A DNA stretch of 64,000 nt. Origin: Holophagales bacterium UBA5704 (lineage in GTDB: Bacteria; Acidobacteriota; Thermoanaerobaculia; Multivoradales; UBA5704). The position numbers were made by a program, and so were the translations under genes. The DNA is taken from contig DIHE01000068.1 of NCBI GenBank assembly GCA_002420005.1, forward strand, positions 10,695 through 74,694, given 5' to 3'. The notes under the pieces were generated by a model. That model did not search any database and was not told where the DNA came from. It saw only the letters and a list, made by a program, of their open reading frames with translations. Within the stretch, counting starts at the first letter, position 1; the number at the start of each line of letters is the position of its first letter. Below, piece after piece: positions 34,625-43,843 of the stretch.

Positions 34625-36079
34625 ATGACCGAACCGCTCCAACGGCCGCGCATCGCGGTCGTGCTCGCCGCCGGCAAAGGGACGCGCATGCGTTCCGCCC
34701 TTCCGAAAGTCCTGCACGAAGCAGCCGGCCGGCCGCTCCTCGCCTGGGTGGTGGACGCCGCCCGGGCCGCCGGCTGCGCCCGGATCCTGATCGTCGTCGG
34801 CCACGGCGCCGAGCAGGTCCGCGAGACGATCCAAGGGGACGACATCGCCTGGGTGCTGCAAGCCGAGCAGCGCGGCACCGGCCATGCGCTCGCCCAGGCG
34901 GAGGCTCACGTCACCGGCGCGGCGAACCTGCTCGTCCTCTCCGGCGACGTACCGCTGGTGACCCCGGCCACCCTCGACCGCCTCGCCACCGAGGCGGAGG
35001 CCGGCTGGGGCGCCATGGCGGTGGCCGAGCTGGACGATCCCGGCTCGCTCGGCCGGGTGATCACCCGGGACGATGGAGGATTCGACCGCATCGTCGAAGC
35101 GCGCGATGCCACTCCCGCGGAGCTGGCGGTGCGGCGGATCAACGCCGGCCTCTACGCCCTGCCGGCGCCCGAGATCTTCGCCGAGCTGGCGCGGCTGACC
35201 ACCCACAACGCCCAGGGCGAGCTGTATCTGACCGACGCGGTGACCAACGCCGCGCGCGACGGCCATCCCATCCACCTGGTGGGCCTGGCCGCGCCGGATG
35301 AGGCGCTCGGCGTCAACAACCGCGCCGAGCTCTCGCGCGTCCACCGCCTGCTCATCGAGAGGCACCTGGACGCGCTGATGGACTCCGGCGTCACCCTTCT
35401 CGAACCGGCGCGGACGATCGTCGAGCCCGGCGTCCGGGTGGGACCGGACACCATCCTGCACCCGGGCGTCTCCCTGCTCGGCCGCACCCGGGTCGGTGCG
35501 GGCTGCGTCCTCCATCAGGGTGCCTGGCTGCGCGACAGCCGGATCGCCGACGGCGTCACCATCGAGCCCTATAGCGTGCTCGACGGCGCCGAGGTGGACG
35601 ACGGCTGCAAGGTCGGCCCGTTCGCCCGCCTGCGCCCCGGGACCCGCCTGAAGCACGGCGCCAAGGTGGGCAACTTCGTCGAGGTGAAGCAGTCCGTCCT
35701 CGGAGAGAAAACGAAAGTCGGGCATCTCGCGTACATAGGAGATGCAACGGTGGAGTCCGGCGCCAACGTGGGGGCCGGCGTCATCACCTGCAACTACGAC
35801 GGCGTGCGCAAGAACCGAACCGAGATCGGCCGCGGTGCGTTCCTGGGCAGCGACACCCTGCTCGTCGCCCCGGTGCGCGTCGGCGACGGAGCGATGACTG
35901 CGGCAGGCTCCGTGATCACCAAGAACGTCCCCGACGGCGCACTCGCCGTGGGCCGGGCTCGCCAGGAAAACCTGGCCGGCCGCGCCGGTGGGCTGCGCGG
36001 CCGGCCCTCCCAGGCCGACGACAAGACCGACGACGCCGGCGCCGCGCCGACACCCGAGACATCCCGAGAGGAATCCTGA
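34625..36079 (+). CDS. glmU: bifunctional GlcN-1-P acetyltransferase / GlcNAc-1-P uridylyltransferase
   Basis: The 484-aa GlmU has an N-terminal nucleotidyltransferase domain (VVLAAGKGTRMRSALPKVLH, residues about 11-30; QRGTGHA, about 83-89) and a C-terminal left-handed beta-helix acetyltransferase domain (VKQSVLGEKTKVGHLAYIGD, about 358-377, with GAGVITCNYDG). It makes UDP-GlcNAc for peptidoglycan and envelope glycans. GAGG stands before the ATG. It is followed directly by glmS, and yvcK is 22 nt upstream. Confidence 0.95.
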   Translation: MTEPLQRPRIAVVLAAGKGTRMRSALPKVLHEAAGRPLLAWVVDAARAAGCARILIVVGHGAEQVRETIQGDDIAWVLQAEQRGTGHALAQAEAHVTGAANLLVLSGDVPLVTPATLDRLATEAEAGWGAMAVAELDDPGSLGRVITRDDGGFDRIVEARDATPAELAVRRINAGLYALPAPEIFAELARLTTHNAQGELYLTDAVTNAARDGHPIHLVGLAAPDEALGVNNRAELSRVHRLLIERHLDALMDSGVTLLEPARTIVEPGVRVGPDTILHPGVSLLGRTRVGAGCVLHQGAWLRDSRIADGVTIEPYSVLDGAEVDDGCKVGPFARLRPGTRLKHGAKVGNFVEVKQSVLGEKTKVGHLAYIGDATVESGANVGAGVITCNYDGVRKNRTEIGRGAFLGSDTLLVAPVRVGDGAMTAAGSVITKNVPDGALAVGRARQENLAGRAGGLRGRPSQADDKTDDAGAAPTPETSREES

Positions 36080-36081
36080 AC

Positions 36082-37911
36082 ATGTGTGGAATCGTGGGCT
36101 ACGTGGGTCATCGCGAGGTGGTCCCCCTGTTGATGGACGGGCTGCGGCGCCTGGAATACCGCGGCTATGACTCGGCCGGCGTGGTCGCCGTCGAGAACGG
36201 TGCCTTTCAGACCTCGAAAGCCGAGGGGAAGCTCGACCGGCTGAAAGAGAAGCTGGAGACCGCACCGGTCCACGGCCAGTACGGCCTCGGCCACACCCGC
36301 TGGGCCACCCATGGACCGCCGAGCGAGCGCAACGCCCACCCCATGGTGGACTCCCGCGGCCGTGTGGCGCTCATCCACAACGGCATCATCGAGAACTTCC
36401 TGCCCCTCAAGAAGCGGCTGATCGCCGAAGGCTGGACGTTCAAGTCCGACACCGACACCGAGGTGGTGGCGAACCTCATCTCCTCCTACCTGGACGGCGA
36501 CCTGCCGTCCGCGGTGGCGCGGGCCCTCTCCGAGCTGGAGGGCATGTACGCCTTCGCCGTGGTCACCAACACCGGCGCCGGCCAGCAGATCGTCGCCGCA
36601 CGCCAGGGTCCGCCGCTGGTCATCGGCCTCGCCCAGGGGGAGCAGTTCCTCGCCTCCGATCCGTCGGCGCTCCTGGTCCACACCAAGGACGTGATCTTTC
36701 TGGAGAACGGCGACCTGGCCGTGCTGACCCCCGAGCGGGTCACCGTCCAGGACCGCCACGGCCGCCCGGTCGAGCGCCCCGTGCAGCACCTCACCTGGGA
36801 TCCCATCCAGGCTGAGAAGGGCGGCTACAAGCACTTCATGCTCAAGGAGATCCACGAGCAGACCCAGGCCGTGCAGGACACCTTCGCCGGCCGCGTGGAC
36901 TTCGAGAACGCCCGCATCCTGCTCGACTCCGTGCAGATCACCGAGGACGAGCTGCGCCACATCGAGCGCATCCACATCCTCGCCTGCGGCACTTCGTGGC
37001 ACTCCGGCCTGATCGGCAAGTTCCTCATCGAGCACATCGCCCGTATCCCGGTGGAGGTCGACTACGGCTCCGAGTACCGCTACCGCGACCCGATCGTGGA
37101 TGCCCGGGTGCTCGCCGTGGGCATCTCCCAGTCCGGCGAAACGGCGGACACCATCTCCGCGATGGAAGCGGCGCGCGAGCGCGGCGCCCGCCTGTTCACC
37201 ATCTGCAACGTGCTGGGGAGCCAGGCCACCCGGATCAGCGAAGGGGTGATCTACACCCACGCCGGCCCCGAGATCGGCGTCGCCTCCACGAAGGCGTTCA
37301 CCACCCAGCTCGTCGCCCTCTACCTGCTCGCGCTCTACCTGCGCCAGGTGAAGACCGGCGCGGTGGAGCGCCACTACCTGGACGCCCTGGCCCACCTGCC
37401 ACTCGCCATCGACGAGGTCATCCGCCTCCAGGAGAAGCCGATGGCGGAGATGGCGAAGAAGCACCACCGGGCCGAGAACTTCCTCTACCTGGGGCGCGGC
37501 ATCAATTATCCGATCGCTCTGGAGGGAGCGCTGAAGCTCAAGGAGATCTCCTACATCCACGCCGAGGGCTACCCGGCGGGCGAGATGAAGCACGGCCCCA
37601 TCGCCCTGATCGACGAAGACCTCCCCGTCGTCGCCATCGCGACCGGCAACGACCTCCTCTTCGAGAAGGTGAAGAGCAACCTGCAGGAGGTCAACGCGCG
37701 AGACGGCGTGGTCATCGCGCTGACCGACCGCGACGAGGAAGAGCTGGGCGGCATCTGCGACGAGGTGATCACCGTCCCCACCGTCTCACCTCTGTTGCAG
37801 CCGATCATCAACGTCATCCCGCTGCAGCTCCTCGCCTACTTCACCGGCCTGCGCCGCGGCGCCGACGTCGATCAGCCGCGCAACCTGGCGAAGAGTGTGA
37901 CGGTGGAGTAG
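36082..37911 (+). CDS. glmS: glutamine-fructose-6-phosphate aminotransferase
   Basis: The 609-aa GlmS has the N-terminal Ntn glutaminase (catalytic Cys2 of MCGIVGYVG; LEYRGYDSAG; HTRWATHG) and two SIS sugar-isomerase domains (HILACGTSWHSG, SQSGETADT, EIGVASTKAFTTQ). The C-terminus ends PRNLAKSVTVE, as in active enzymes. It starts 2 nt after glmU, so the two are one unit. It commits fructose-6-P to amino-sugar synthesis. Confidence 0.96.
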   Translation: MCGIVGYVGHREVVPLLMDGLRRLEYRGYDSAGVVAVENGAFQTSKAEGKLDRLKEKLETAPVHGQYGLGHTRWATHGPPSERNAHPMVDSRGRVALIHNGIIENFLPLKKRLIAEGWTFKSDTDTEVVANLISSYLDGDLPSAVARALSELEGMYAFAVVTNTGAGQQIVAARQGPPLVIGLAQGEQFLASDPSALLVHTKDVIFLENGDLAVLTPERVTVQDRHGRPVERPVQHLTWDPIQAEKGGYKHFMLKEIHEQTQAVQDTFAGRVDFENARILLDSVQITEDELRHIERIHILACGTSWHSGLIGKFLIEHIARIPVEVDYGSEYRYRDPIVDARVLAVGISQSGETADTISAMEAARERGARLFTICNVLGSQATRISEGVIYTHAGPEIGVASTKAFTTQLVALYLLALYLRQVKTGAVERHYLDALAHLPLAIDEVIRLQEKPMAEMAKKHHRAENFLYLGRGINYPIALEGALKLKEISYIHAEGYPAGEMKHGPIALIDEDLPVVAIATGNDLLFEKVKSNLQEVNARDGVVIALTDRDEEELGGICDEVITVPTVSPLLQPIINVIPLQLLAYFTGLRRGADVDQPRNLAKSVTVE

Positions 37912-37940
37912 GGGCTGGTGCGGCCGCGGGCGCACCGGAC

Positions 37941-37963
37941 GCGCCGGTGGCCCTGGCCGGCGC
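37941..37963. terminator. hairpin between convergent glmS and the desulfurase-like gene
   Basis: A perfect 7-bp stem (GCGCCGG / CCGGCGC, 9-nt loop) lies in the 65-bp gap between two convergent genes. There is no T-tract on either strand, so termination is only a suggestion. Confidence 0.35.
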
Positions 37964-37976
37964 GCCCCGTGGGGCT

Positions 37977-39206
37977 TCACGGAGTCAGCCGTTCGATCTC
38001 CTCGACCAGGCGTTCGATCTCCTCGCGGGTGTTGTACATGCAGACACCGGTGCGGACGACGCCGCCCTTTTCGGCGAGGCCCAGGGTTTCGATGGCCCGC
38101 TGGGCGTAGAAGTGGCCGTCCCAGACCTGGAGACCGGCGTCGCCGAGGTGGCGGGCGACGTCGCGGGCGGGGACTCCATCGACGGTGATCGAGACGGTCG
38201 GCGCGCGGCGGTTGGTGGAGAAGTCGGGTCCCCAGACCCGGACGCCGGGGATCTGCCGTACCGTCTCGTAGTAATGCGCGGCGACGGCGTGCTCATGGCC
38301 CGCGATGCCGGTCATCGCGGAGACGATCCGCTCGCGCAGAGTCTCCCCCTCTCCCCAGGAGGCGATGAACTCGACCGCCGCCTTCACCCCGGCGAGGGCG
38401 GCGTGGTTGAGCGTGCCGGTCTCGATGCGGAACGGCGCCGCGTCGTCCTGGGTCGAAAGCTTGTCGGTGCGCAGGGTGTCGAGCAGGCCGGGACGGGCAT
38501 AGAGCAGGCCGATGTGCGGGCCGTAGAACTTGTAGGCCGAGCAGAGCAGGAAGTCGCAGTCGAGCGCCTGGACGTCCACCGGGAAGTGGGCGGCGTAGTG
38601 GACCGCATCGACCAGCAGCCGGGCCCCCACCGCGGACGCGAGGCGCCGTGCCAGGGCCAGGTCGTTCACCGTGCCGAGGGCGTTGGAGGCGGCGCCGATC
38701 GCGACCAGGCGGGTGCGTTCGGTGACCTGCCGCGCGAAGTCCTCCGGATCGAGGGTGCCGTCGAGGCGCAGCGCCACCTCGCGGATCACCGCGCCCCGCT
38801 CCTCCAGAAGCAGCCACGGCCCGCGATTCGCCTCATGGTCCAGGCGGGTGATGACGATCTCGTCGCCCGGCTGCATCTGGCGCACCAGCGCATGGCTCAG
38901 GGCGAAGTTGAGGGTCGTCATGTTGGCGCCGAACGAGATCTCCCGGCCGCTCGGTGCGCCGAGATAGGCGGCGACGGCGTCGCGGGTGGCGTCGAGGAGC
39001 TGGTCGGTCTCCCGGCTGGCGGCGAACTCGCCGTGCTGGTTGGCGTTCGAGGTGCGGTAGTAGCCGGCGATGGCGGCGATGACCGGCTCCGGAACCTGGG
39101 TGCCGGCGGGGCCGTCCAGGTACGCGACGGGCCGGCCGTTCAGGGTGCGGGACAAGGACGGAAAGGCGCGCCGGGCGCGCTCGCAGTCCGCGGCGAGATA
39201 GGGCAT
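37977..39206 (-). CDS. cysteine-desulfurase-like class V aminotransferase
   Basis: This 409-aa PLP enzyme has AYLDGPAGTQVP, FGANMTTLNFAL, DHEANRGPW, LLVDAVHYAAH and the PLP lysine in LLCSAYKFYGPHIG (residues about 222-235). The sequence follows the 'cysteine desulfurase-like' subfamily (TIGR01976) rather than SufS or IscS: it lacks an obvious catalytic-loop Cys in the usual place near residue 360 (GVCMYN lies nearer the end). Its substrate is unknown. It starts 4 nt from the pdxA stop and so may be cotranscribed with it. Confidence 0.82.
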   Translation of the reverse strand: MPYLAADCERARRAFPSLSRTLNGRPVAYLDGPAGTQVPEPVIAAIAGYYRTSNANQHGEFAASRETDQLLDATRDAVAAYLGAPSGREISFGANMTTLNFALSHALVRQMQPGDEIVITRLDHEANRGPWLLLEERGAVIREVALRLDGTLDPEDFARQVTERTRLVAIGAASNALGTVNDLALARRLASAVGARLLVDAVHYAAHFPVDVQALDCDFLLCSAYKFYGPHIGLLYARPGLLDTLRTDKLSTQDDAAPFRIETGTLNHAALAGVKAAVEFIASWGEGETLRERIVSAMTGIAGHEHAVAAHYYETVRQIPGVRVWGPDFSTNRRAPTVSITVDGVPARDVARHLGDAGLQVWDGHFYAQRAIETLGLAEKGGVVRTGVCMYNTREEIERLVEEIERLTP

Positions 39207-39210
39207 TGGA

Positions 39211-40248
39211 TCAACGCTTTCTGGGCAGGCGGCCCGAGATCAACCCCAGGGTGGCCTTCACCACCTCGTCGAGCGGCCGGGCGTCGGCGATGCCGCGGCC
39301 GGCGAGCGCGAAGGCGGTGCCGTGGTCGACGGAGGTGCGCAGGAACGGAAGGCCGAGGGTCCAGTTGGTGGCGAGACCGAAGGAGGCGGTCTTCACCGCG
39401 ATCAACCCCTGGTCGTGGTAGAGGGCCAGCACCCAGTCGAACTCGCCGCGGCTCGCCCGGGCGAACAAGGAGTCGGCGCTCTCCGGGCCATGCACGTCGA
39501 GTCCTCGCTCGCGCGCCGCGGCGACCGCGGGAACGAGAAAGCGCCCGTCCTCCTCGCCGAGGAGCCCGCCCTCGCCGGCGTGCGGATTGAGCCCGGCGAG
39601 CGCGATGCGGCCTCCCGCATGCCGCTGCAGGCAATCGAGCGCCTCGGCCACGGCCACGCCGTCGCAGGCGGTGTCGATCGCCTCGCGCAGCGGCACGTGG
39701 ACGGTGAGCAGCGCCACCTGGAGATCTGGCGCCAGGAAGACCATCAGGTAGTCGCGGCCGTAGCGCTCCAGCCCGCAGACCTCGGCCAGATAGTCGGTGT
39801 GGCCCTTGAAGCCGGGGAGGTGGTGGTGCGCGATGGAGGCCTTGCTGACCGGGGCGGTCACCAGGGCGTCGGCGACGCCGGAACGCACCAGCGCGATGCC
39901 GGCGTCGAGCGCCGCCATGGCACCGCCCGCATCGGCCGCTCCGGAGTCCCCGAAGATGAGCGCACGGGCGGAGCCGACCGGGTCGAGGACCGGAATGGCG
40001 CCGACGGTGTCGAGGCGGCCGAGCTCTTCGGCCGTCGGCAGCGCCCCGAGGTAGCGCAGGCGGTCCCAGGGAACCTCCGGCAGGACCGGGCGGAGAGGCT
40101 CCAGAGCTGCGCGTTCCGCCACGAGGAGAGGAGCCCAGGAGGCTTCCGGCGGCGCCGCCGCCAGCAGCTTGAGGAGGACCTCCGGGCCGATGCCCGCCGG
40201 GTCCCCCTGGGTGAGGACGAGACGCGGACGACGGGACGTGGTGTCCAT
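39211..40248 (-). CDS. pdxA: 4-hydroxythreonine-4-phosphate dehydrogenase
   Basis: The 345-aa PdxA begins LVLTQGDPAGIGPEVLLK and contains VTAPVSKASIAHH, FKGHTDYLAE, GLNPHAGEGGLLG and ALYHDQGLIAVKT, the metal- and substrate-binding motifs of the family. It oxidises 4-phosphohydroxy-L-threonine in pyridoxal-phosphate synthesis. The ATG at 40248 is chosen because the conserved start follows within 12 residues. It sits 4 nt after the hfq-like gene. Confidence 0.93.
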   Translation of the reverse strand: MDTTSRRPRLVLTQGDPAGIGPEVLLKLLAAAPPEASWAPLLVAERAALEPLRPVLPEVPWDRLRYLGALPTAEELGRLDTVGAIPVLDPVGSARALIFGDSGAADAGGAMAALDAGIALVRSGVADALVTAPVSKASIAHHHLPGFKGHTDYLAEVCGLERYGRDYLMVFLAPDLQVALLTVHVPLREAIDTACDGVAVAEALDCLQRHAGGRIALAGLNPHAGEGGLLGEEDGRFLVPAVAAARERGLDVHGPESADSLFARASRGEFDWVLALYHDQGLIAVKTASFGLATNWTLGLPFLRTSVDHGTAFALAGRGIADARPLDEVVKATLGLISGRLPRKR

Positions 40249-40252
40249 GGGC

Positions 40253-40603
40253 TCAGCTGCGGTCGTCCGCATCGTCACTTTCGGTCACCCGCCTCCCGCG
40301 CACACGCTTCAGCTCTTCCTCCTTGAACATGTACTTCACATAGTGTTTCTGGATCAGGAGGTTCGGGCCGGCGTGCCGGTTGAGCTTGATCGCTCCCTTG
40401 TCGTACCACTCGATCCAGCCCCGCAACTCTTCGCCGTCGTTCAGGATGACGACCATCGGGGTCTTTGCCGCCATCTGCTTGAGGTAGTAGAACTCCTCGG
40501 CATTGGTCTGCTCGGGCGGCGACTGCTTGCGTCGCACGCTGCGCGAGGGAAGTTCTTTCTTGAGCTCGTTCATGTCCGGACGAATCAGTTTTCGATTGGC
40601 CAT
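40253..40603 (-). CDS. hfq: Hfq-like Sm/LSm RNA-binding protein
   Basis: The 116-aa protein has a 35-residue basic N-terminal extension, then a divergent Sm fold (residues about 36-96): FYYLKQMAAKTPMVVIL, DGEELRGWIEWYDKG (Sm1) and LLIQKHYVKYMF (Sm2, with the K-H pair of Hfq that contacts uridine). Classical Hfq has V-N-G-x-K-L-x-G and Y-K-H; the order and spacing are kept here. It lies between ricT and pdxA. Role as an sRNA chaperone is inferred from the fold. Confidence 0.8.
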   Translation of the reverse strand: MANRKLIRPDMNELKKELPSRSVRRKQSPPEQTNAEEFYYLKQMAAKTPMVVILNDGEELRGWIEWYDKGAIKLNRHAGPNLLIQKHYVKYMFKEEELKRVRGRRVTESDDADDRS

Positions 40604-40621
40604 CTCACTCCCACAGGTCCG

Positions 40622-41359
40622 TCAGACATCTGCGATGACCGGCAGCGGCGTCGGCCGGCTGTCCGGGTTGCGCGTCTTGTATTGGTCGTCCTCATACGCC
40701 AGGCAGCACAGGAGCCGGCCGCACTGGCCGGAGATCTTCGACGGATTGAGGCTCAGGTTCTGCCGCTTCGCCATCTGGATCGAGATCGGGCGGAAGTCTT
40801 TGAGCCAGGACGAGCAGCAGAGCGTGCGCCCACAGACGCCGATGCCGCCGATCAGGCCCGCCTCGTCGCGTGCGCCGACCTGCACCATCTTGACCCGCAC
40901 CGAGAAGCGTGCCGACAGGTCGCGCACCAGCTGGCGGAAATCCACCCGGCCGTCGGAGGTGAAGTAGAACGCCGCCTTCTTGCCGCTGAGCGAGAAGTCG
41001 ACCAGCGAGATCTTCATGTCCAGGCCGAGCGCGCGCGACCGTTCCTGGGCGTAGAGCTTGCCCTGCATCTCATTCTGCCGCTGGCGGTCGAACGCCGCCG
41101 TATCGGCCTCGTCGGCTTCCCGGACGATCGGGCGGGCGCCCGATTTCTGGCAGGGCTTGAAGACCGGCATCGGCGACTGCTCGACGCGGCCGAAGGTCGG
41201 CCCTCCCTCCATCTCCACGATCACCCGGTCACCGCGTCCGTAGATCTTCCCACCTGTCGAGCACAGGGTCAGGTTCGTCTCCTCGCGGAAACGCACGCCG
41301 ACGAAAGCGTCCTCGACGGCGGTCGACATACCCTTATATGAACAACCGTTACAGCCCAT
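40622..41359 (-). CDS. ricT: RicT (YaaT/PSP1-type) protein
   Basis: The 245-aa product has the PSP1 C-terminal domain: GKKAAFYFTSDGRVDFRQLV, GARDEAGLIGGIGVCGRTLC, then SIQMAKRQNLSLNPSKISGQ followed by CGRLLCCLAYE. The N-terminal CNGC and the two CxRxLCC groups form the cysteine set that binds an iron-sulfur cluster in the RicAFT (Y) complex, which tunes RNase Y and other RNA processing in Firmicutes. Here ricA and ricF are not adjacent. It starts 149 nt after the purD stop; that gap contains no gene that I can support. Confidence 0.87.
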   Translation of the reverse strand: MGCNGCSYKGMSTAVEDAFVGVRFREETNLTLCSTGGKIYGRGDRVIVEMEGGPTFGRVEQSPMPVFKPCQKSGARPIVREADEADTAAFDRQRQNEMQGKLYAQERSRALGLDMKISLVDFSLSGKKAAFYFTSDGRVDFRQLVRDLSARFSVRVKMVQVGARDEAGLIGGIGVCGRTLCCSSWLKDFRPISIQMAKRQNLSLNPSKISGQCGRLLCCLAYEDDQYKTRNPDSRPTPLPVIADV

Positions 41360-41508
41360 GGCAAAGGTTCCCGATCCGGCAGCGGCCGATACTCATGCAC
41401 GATGGGTACCAGCCCGATCGGCCGGTGCCTGATTCTCCAAATGACCCAGCGAAGGGAGCGCCGCGACCATTCTGAGGCCACACGCCTCCCAGGTCAACGA
41501 CGATCTCT

Positions 41509-42783
41509 TCAACCCTGATCGATCACCCGCCGGCCGATGTCGTGCCGGTAGACCTTGGTCGGCCACTCGACTTCGGCGACCGCGGTGTAGGCGCGGCGCA
41601 ACGCCCCGACGAGGTCGGTGTCCAGGGCGCAGACGGAGAGCACGCGGCCCCCGGCGCTCACCAGATCGCCTGCGGCGCGGTCGGTACCGGCGTGGAAGAT
41701 CTCGACGCCGGGTACGGCCGACGCCCGGTCGAGGCCCGCGATGCGCTCCCCCTGCACCGGCTTGCCGGGATAGCCCGGGCTCGCGAGGACGATGCAGGCG
41801 GCGGCTTCCTTGCGGAAGGCGAGCCGGCGGACATCGAAGCGACCGGCGGCCCCGGCGGCGAGGACCGGCAGCAGGTCGTCCTCCAGGCGGAGCAGCAGGA
41901 CCTGCGCCTCGGGATCGCCGAAGCGGGCGTTGAATTCGAGCACGCGCGGCCCGTCCGGGGAGAGGATGAGGCCGGCGTAGAGGACGCCGACGAACCGGCG
42001 TTCCTCGGCGGCAAGGCCGGCGACCGCCCGGTGCAGGACGTCGTCGAAGAGGTGGGCCGCGGTCTCCGCGGAGAGCACGCCGGCCGGACTGTGGCTGCCC
42101 ATGCCGCCGGTGTTCGGGCCGGTGTCGCCATCGCCGATCCGCTTGTAGTCCTTGGCGGTGGCGAGCGGCAGAACCCGCTCGCCGTCGCACAGCGCCATCA
42201 GCGAGACCTCCTCCCCTTCCAGGAAGGCTTCGACGACCAGGCGGTCGCCGGCTGTGCCAAAACGGCGCTCTTCGAGCATCTCGTGGACGGCGGTGTCGTA
42301 TTCTGCCTCACTGTTCACGATGAGCACGCCCTTGCCGGCAGCAAGGCCGTCCGCCTTGATCACCACCGGCCAGCCGAACCGGCCGCGCACCGCGGCGGCT
42401 TCGGCGGCGTCGTGGACCAGAGCGAACGGTGCCGTGGGGATGCCGTGCCGTTCCATGAACTGCTTGGCGAAGACCTTGCTCCCCTCGATCTCGGCCGCCC
42501 GGCGGCTCGGTCCGAAGACGGGCAGCCCGCGGGCGGCGAGCGCATCGGCGAGGCCGAGGGAGAGCGGCAGCTCGGGACCGACGACGGTGAGGTCGATCTT
42601 CATCTCCTCCGCGAAGTCGGCGAGCCGCTGGACCTCCTCCACCGCGAGGGGGACGCGGGTGGCGAGGGCTTCGATGCCCGGGTTTCCGGGGGCGCAGTAG
42701 AGGTCTCGCAGCAGCGGGCTCTGGCGCAGCTTCCAGCACAGGGCGTGCTCGCGGGCACCACCGCCGACGACCAGGACTTTCAT
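41509..42783 (-). CDS. purD: phosphoribosylamine-glycine ligase
   Basis: The 424-aa PurD begins VLVVGGGAREHALCWKLRQS and has VVGPELPLSLGLAD, VVIKADGLAAGKGV, EFNARFGDPEAQVLL and the LASPGYPG motif of its C-terminal domain. This ATP-grasp enzyme makes glycinamide ribonucleotide. Its ATG overlaps the pta stop (ATGA). Confidence 0.95.
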   Translation of the reverse strand: MKVLVVGGGAREHALCWKLRQSPLLRDLYCAPGNPGIEALATRVPLAVEEVQRLADFAEEMKIDLTVVGPELPLSLGLADALAARGLPVFGPSRRAAEIEGSKVFAKQFMERHGIPTAPFALVHDAAEAAAVRGRFGWPVVIKADGLAAGKGVLIVNSEAEYDTAVHEMLEERRFGTAGDRLVVEAFLEGEEVSLMALCDGERVLPLATAKDYKRIGDGDTGPNTGGMGSHSPAGVLSAETAAHLFDDVLHRAVAGLAAEERRFVGVLYAGLILSPDGPRVLEFNARFGDPEAQVLLLRLEDDLLPVLAAGAAGRFDVRRLAFRKEAAACIVLASPGYPGKPVQGERIAGLDRASAVPGVEIFHAGTDRAAGDLVSAGGRVLSVCALDTDLVGALRRAYTAVAEVEWPTKVYRHDIGRRVIDQG

Positions 42784-43802
42784 GGGTTCCTCCGTTCGGC
42801 GGCGGCGACGGCGGTGACCGCCAGGACGTCGAGGATGTCCTCGACGGAGCAGCCGCGCGACAGGTCGTTGACCGGCCGGTCCAGCCCCTGGAGGAGCGGG
42901 CCGACGGCCCGTGCTCCGGCCAGCCGCTCGGTCAGTTTGTAGCCGATGTTGCCGGCGTCGAGATCGGGAAAAATGAGGACGTTGGCCCCTTCGGCGGTGC
43001 CGGCGACCGGGCTGCCCGGCGCCTTCTGCCGCCCCACCGCGGCGACCAGGGCGGCATCGGCCTGCAGCTCGCCGTCGACCGCGAACGTCACCCGGCGCCG
43101 GTGCAGGATCTCCAGCGCCTCGCGCACCTTGCGCACCTTCGGGTGATCGGCGCTCCCCTTGGTGGAGAAGGACAGCAGGGCCACCCGCGGCTCTTCGCCC
43201 AGCAACGTGCGGCAGCTCGCCGCCGCCGCCTCGGCGATGTCCGCCAGCTCCTCGGCGGTGGGGTCGGGGACCACGCCGCAGTCGCTGAAGATGAGACCGC
43301 GGCCGTCCCGCAGGAGCATGAGAAAGCAGGAGGACACCATCTGCAGGCCCGGCCGGGGGCCGATCGCCCGCAAGGCGGCCCGCAGGGTGTCGGCGGTGGT
43401 GGCCCGGGCTCCCATGACGGCGCCGTCGGCCCGCCGGGTGGCGACGCGCAGCGCCGCATAATGGAGCGGATCGCGGGCGAACCGGGCGGCGGCTTCCGCG
43501 GAGACTCCGCGCGCCGCCAGCCGCTCGGCCAGGCGGGCGGCGAGATGGGGAAGGTCGGGCTCGCGGATCGGATCCAGGAGGGGCACCGTCAGCCGGACGC
43601 CGGCCTCGTCGGCCGCGGCCTCCACCTGCTCGCGGGTTCCCACCAGCTCGACCCGGCAGAGGCTCTCGGCGACGGCGCGCTCCGCGGCGGCGACCACCCG
43701 TGGGTCCTCGCCCTCGGCGAGGACGATGGTGGCCGAGGTCCGGCGGGCGCGTTCCCGGAGGCGCTCCAGAGGGTTCGGCGGGGTTTCTGCGTGGTTCTGC
43801 AT
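42780..43802 (-). CDS. pta: phosphate acetyltransferase
   Basis: The 340-aa enzyme has VLAEGEDPRVVAAAERAV, GAVMGARATTADTLRA, GLIFSDCGVVPDPTAEELA, LLSFSTKGSAD, and ANVLIFPDLDAGNIGYKLTE, the standard PTA_PTB signature. It interconverts acetyl-CoA and acetyl phosphate. The ATG at 43802 is preferred over one 15 codons upstream that would fall in a hairpin. It is the first gene of the leftward pta-purD pair; no ackA is near. Confidence 0.92.
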   Translation of the reverse strand: MQNHAETPPNPLERLRERARRTSATIVLAEGEDPRVVAAAERAVAESLCRVELVGTREQVEAAADEAGVRLTVPLLDPIREPDLPHLAARLAERLAARGVSAEAAARFARDPLHYAALRVATRRADGAVMGARATTADTLRAALRAIGPRPGLQMVSSCFLMLLRDGRGLIFSDCGVVPDPTAEELADIAEAAAASCRTLLGEEPRVALLSFSTKGSADHPKVRKVREALEILHRRRVTFAVDGELQADAALVAAVGRQKAPGSPVAGTAEGANVLIFPDLDAGNIGYKLTERLAGARAVGPLLQGLDRPVNDLSRGCSVEDILDVLAVTAVAAAERRNP

Positions 43803-43806
43803 GAAC

Positions 43807-43834
43807 GGGCGCGATCTTAACAGAGACCGCGCCC
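43807..43834. terminator. hairpin between pta and the DUF4198 gene
   Basis: A 7-bp stem GGGCGCG / CGCGCCC with a 14-nt A/T-richer loop lies between the DUF4198 stop and the pta start. No T-tract follows, so it is only a possible terminator. Confidence 0.3.
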
Positions 43835-43843
43835 GGCGAAATC

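Noticed and set aside
41360..41508. A 70-codon minus-strand frame between purD and ricT
   Set aside because: It has no ribosome site, reads into ricT out of frame, and its composition is Arg/Pro/Ser-rich like other shadows.
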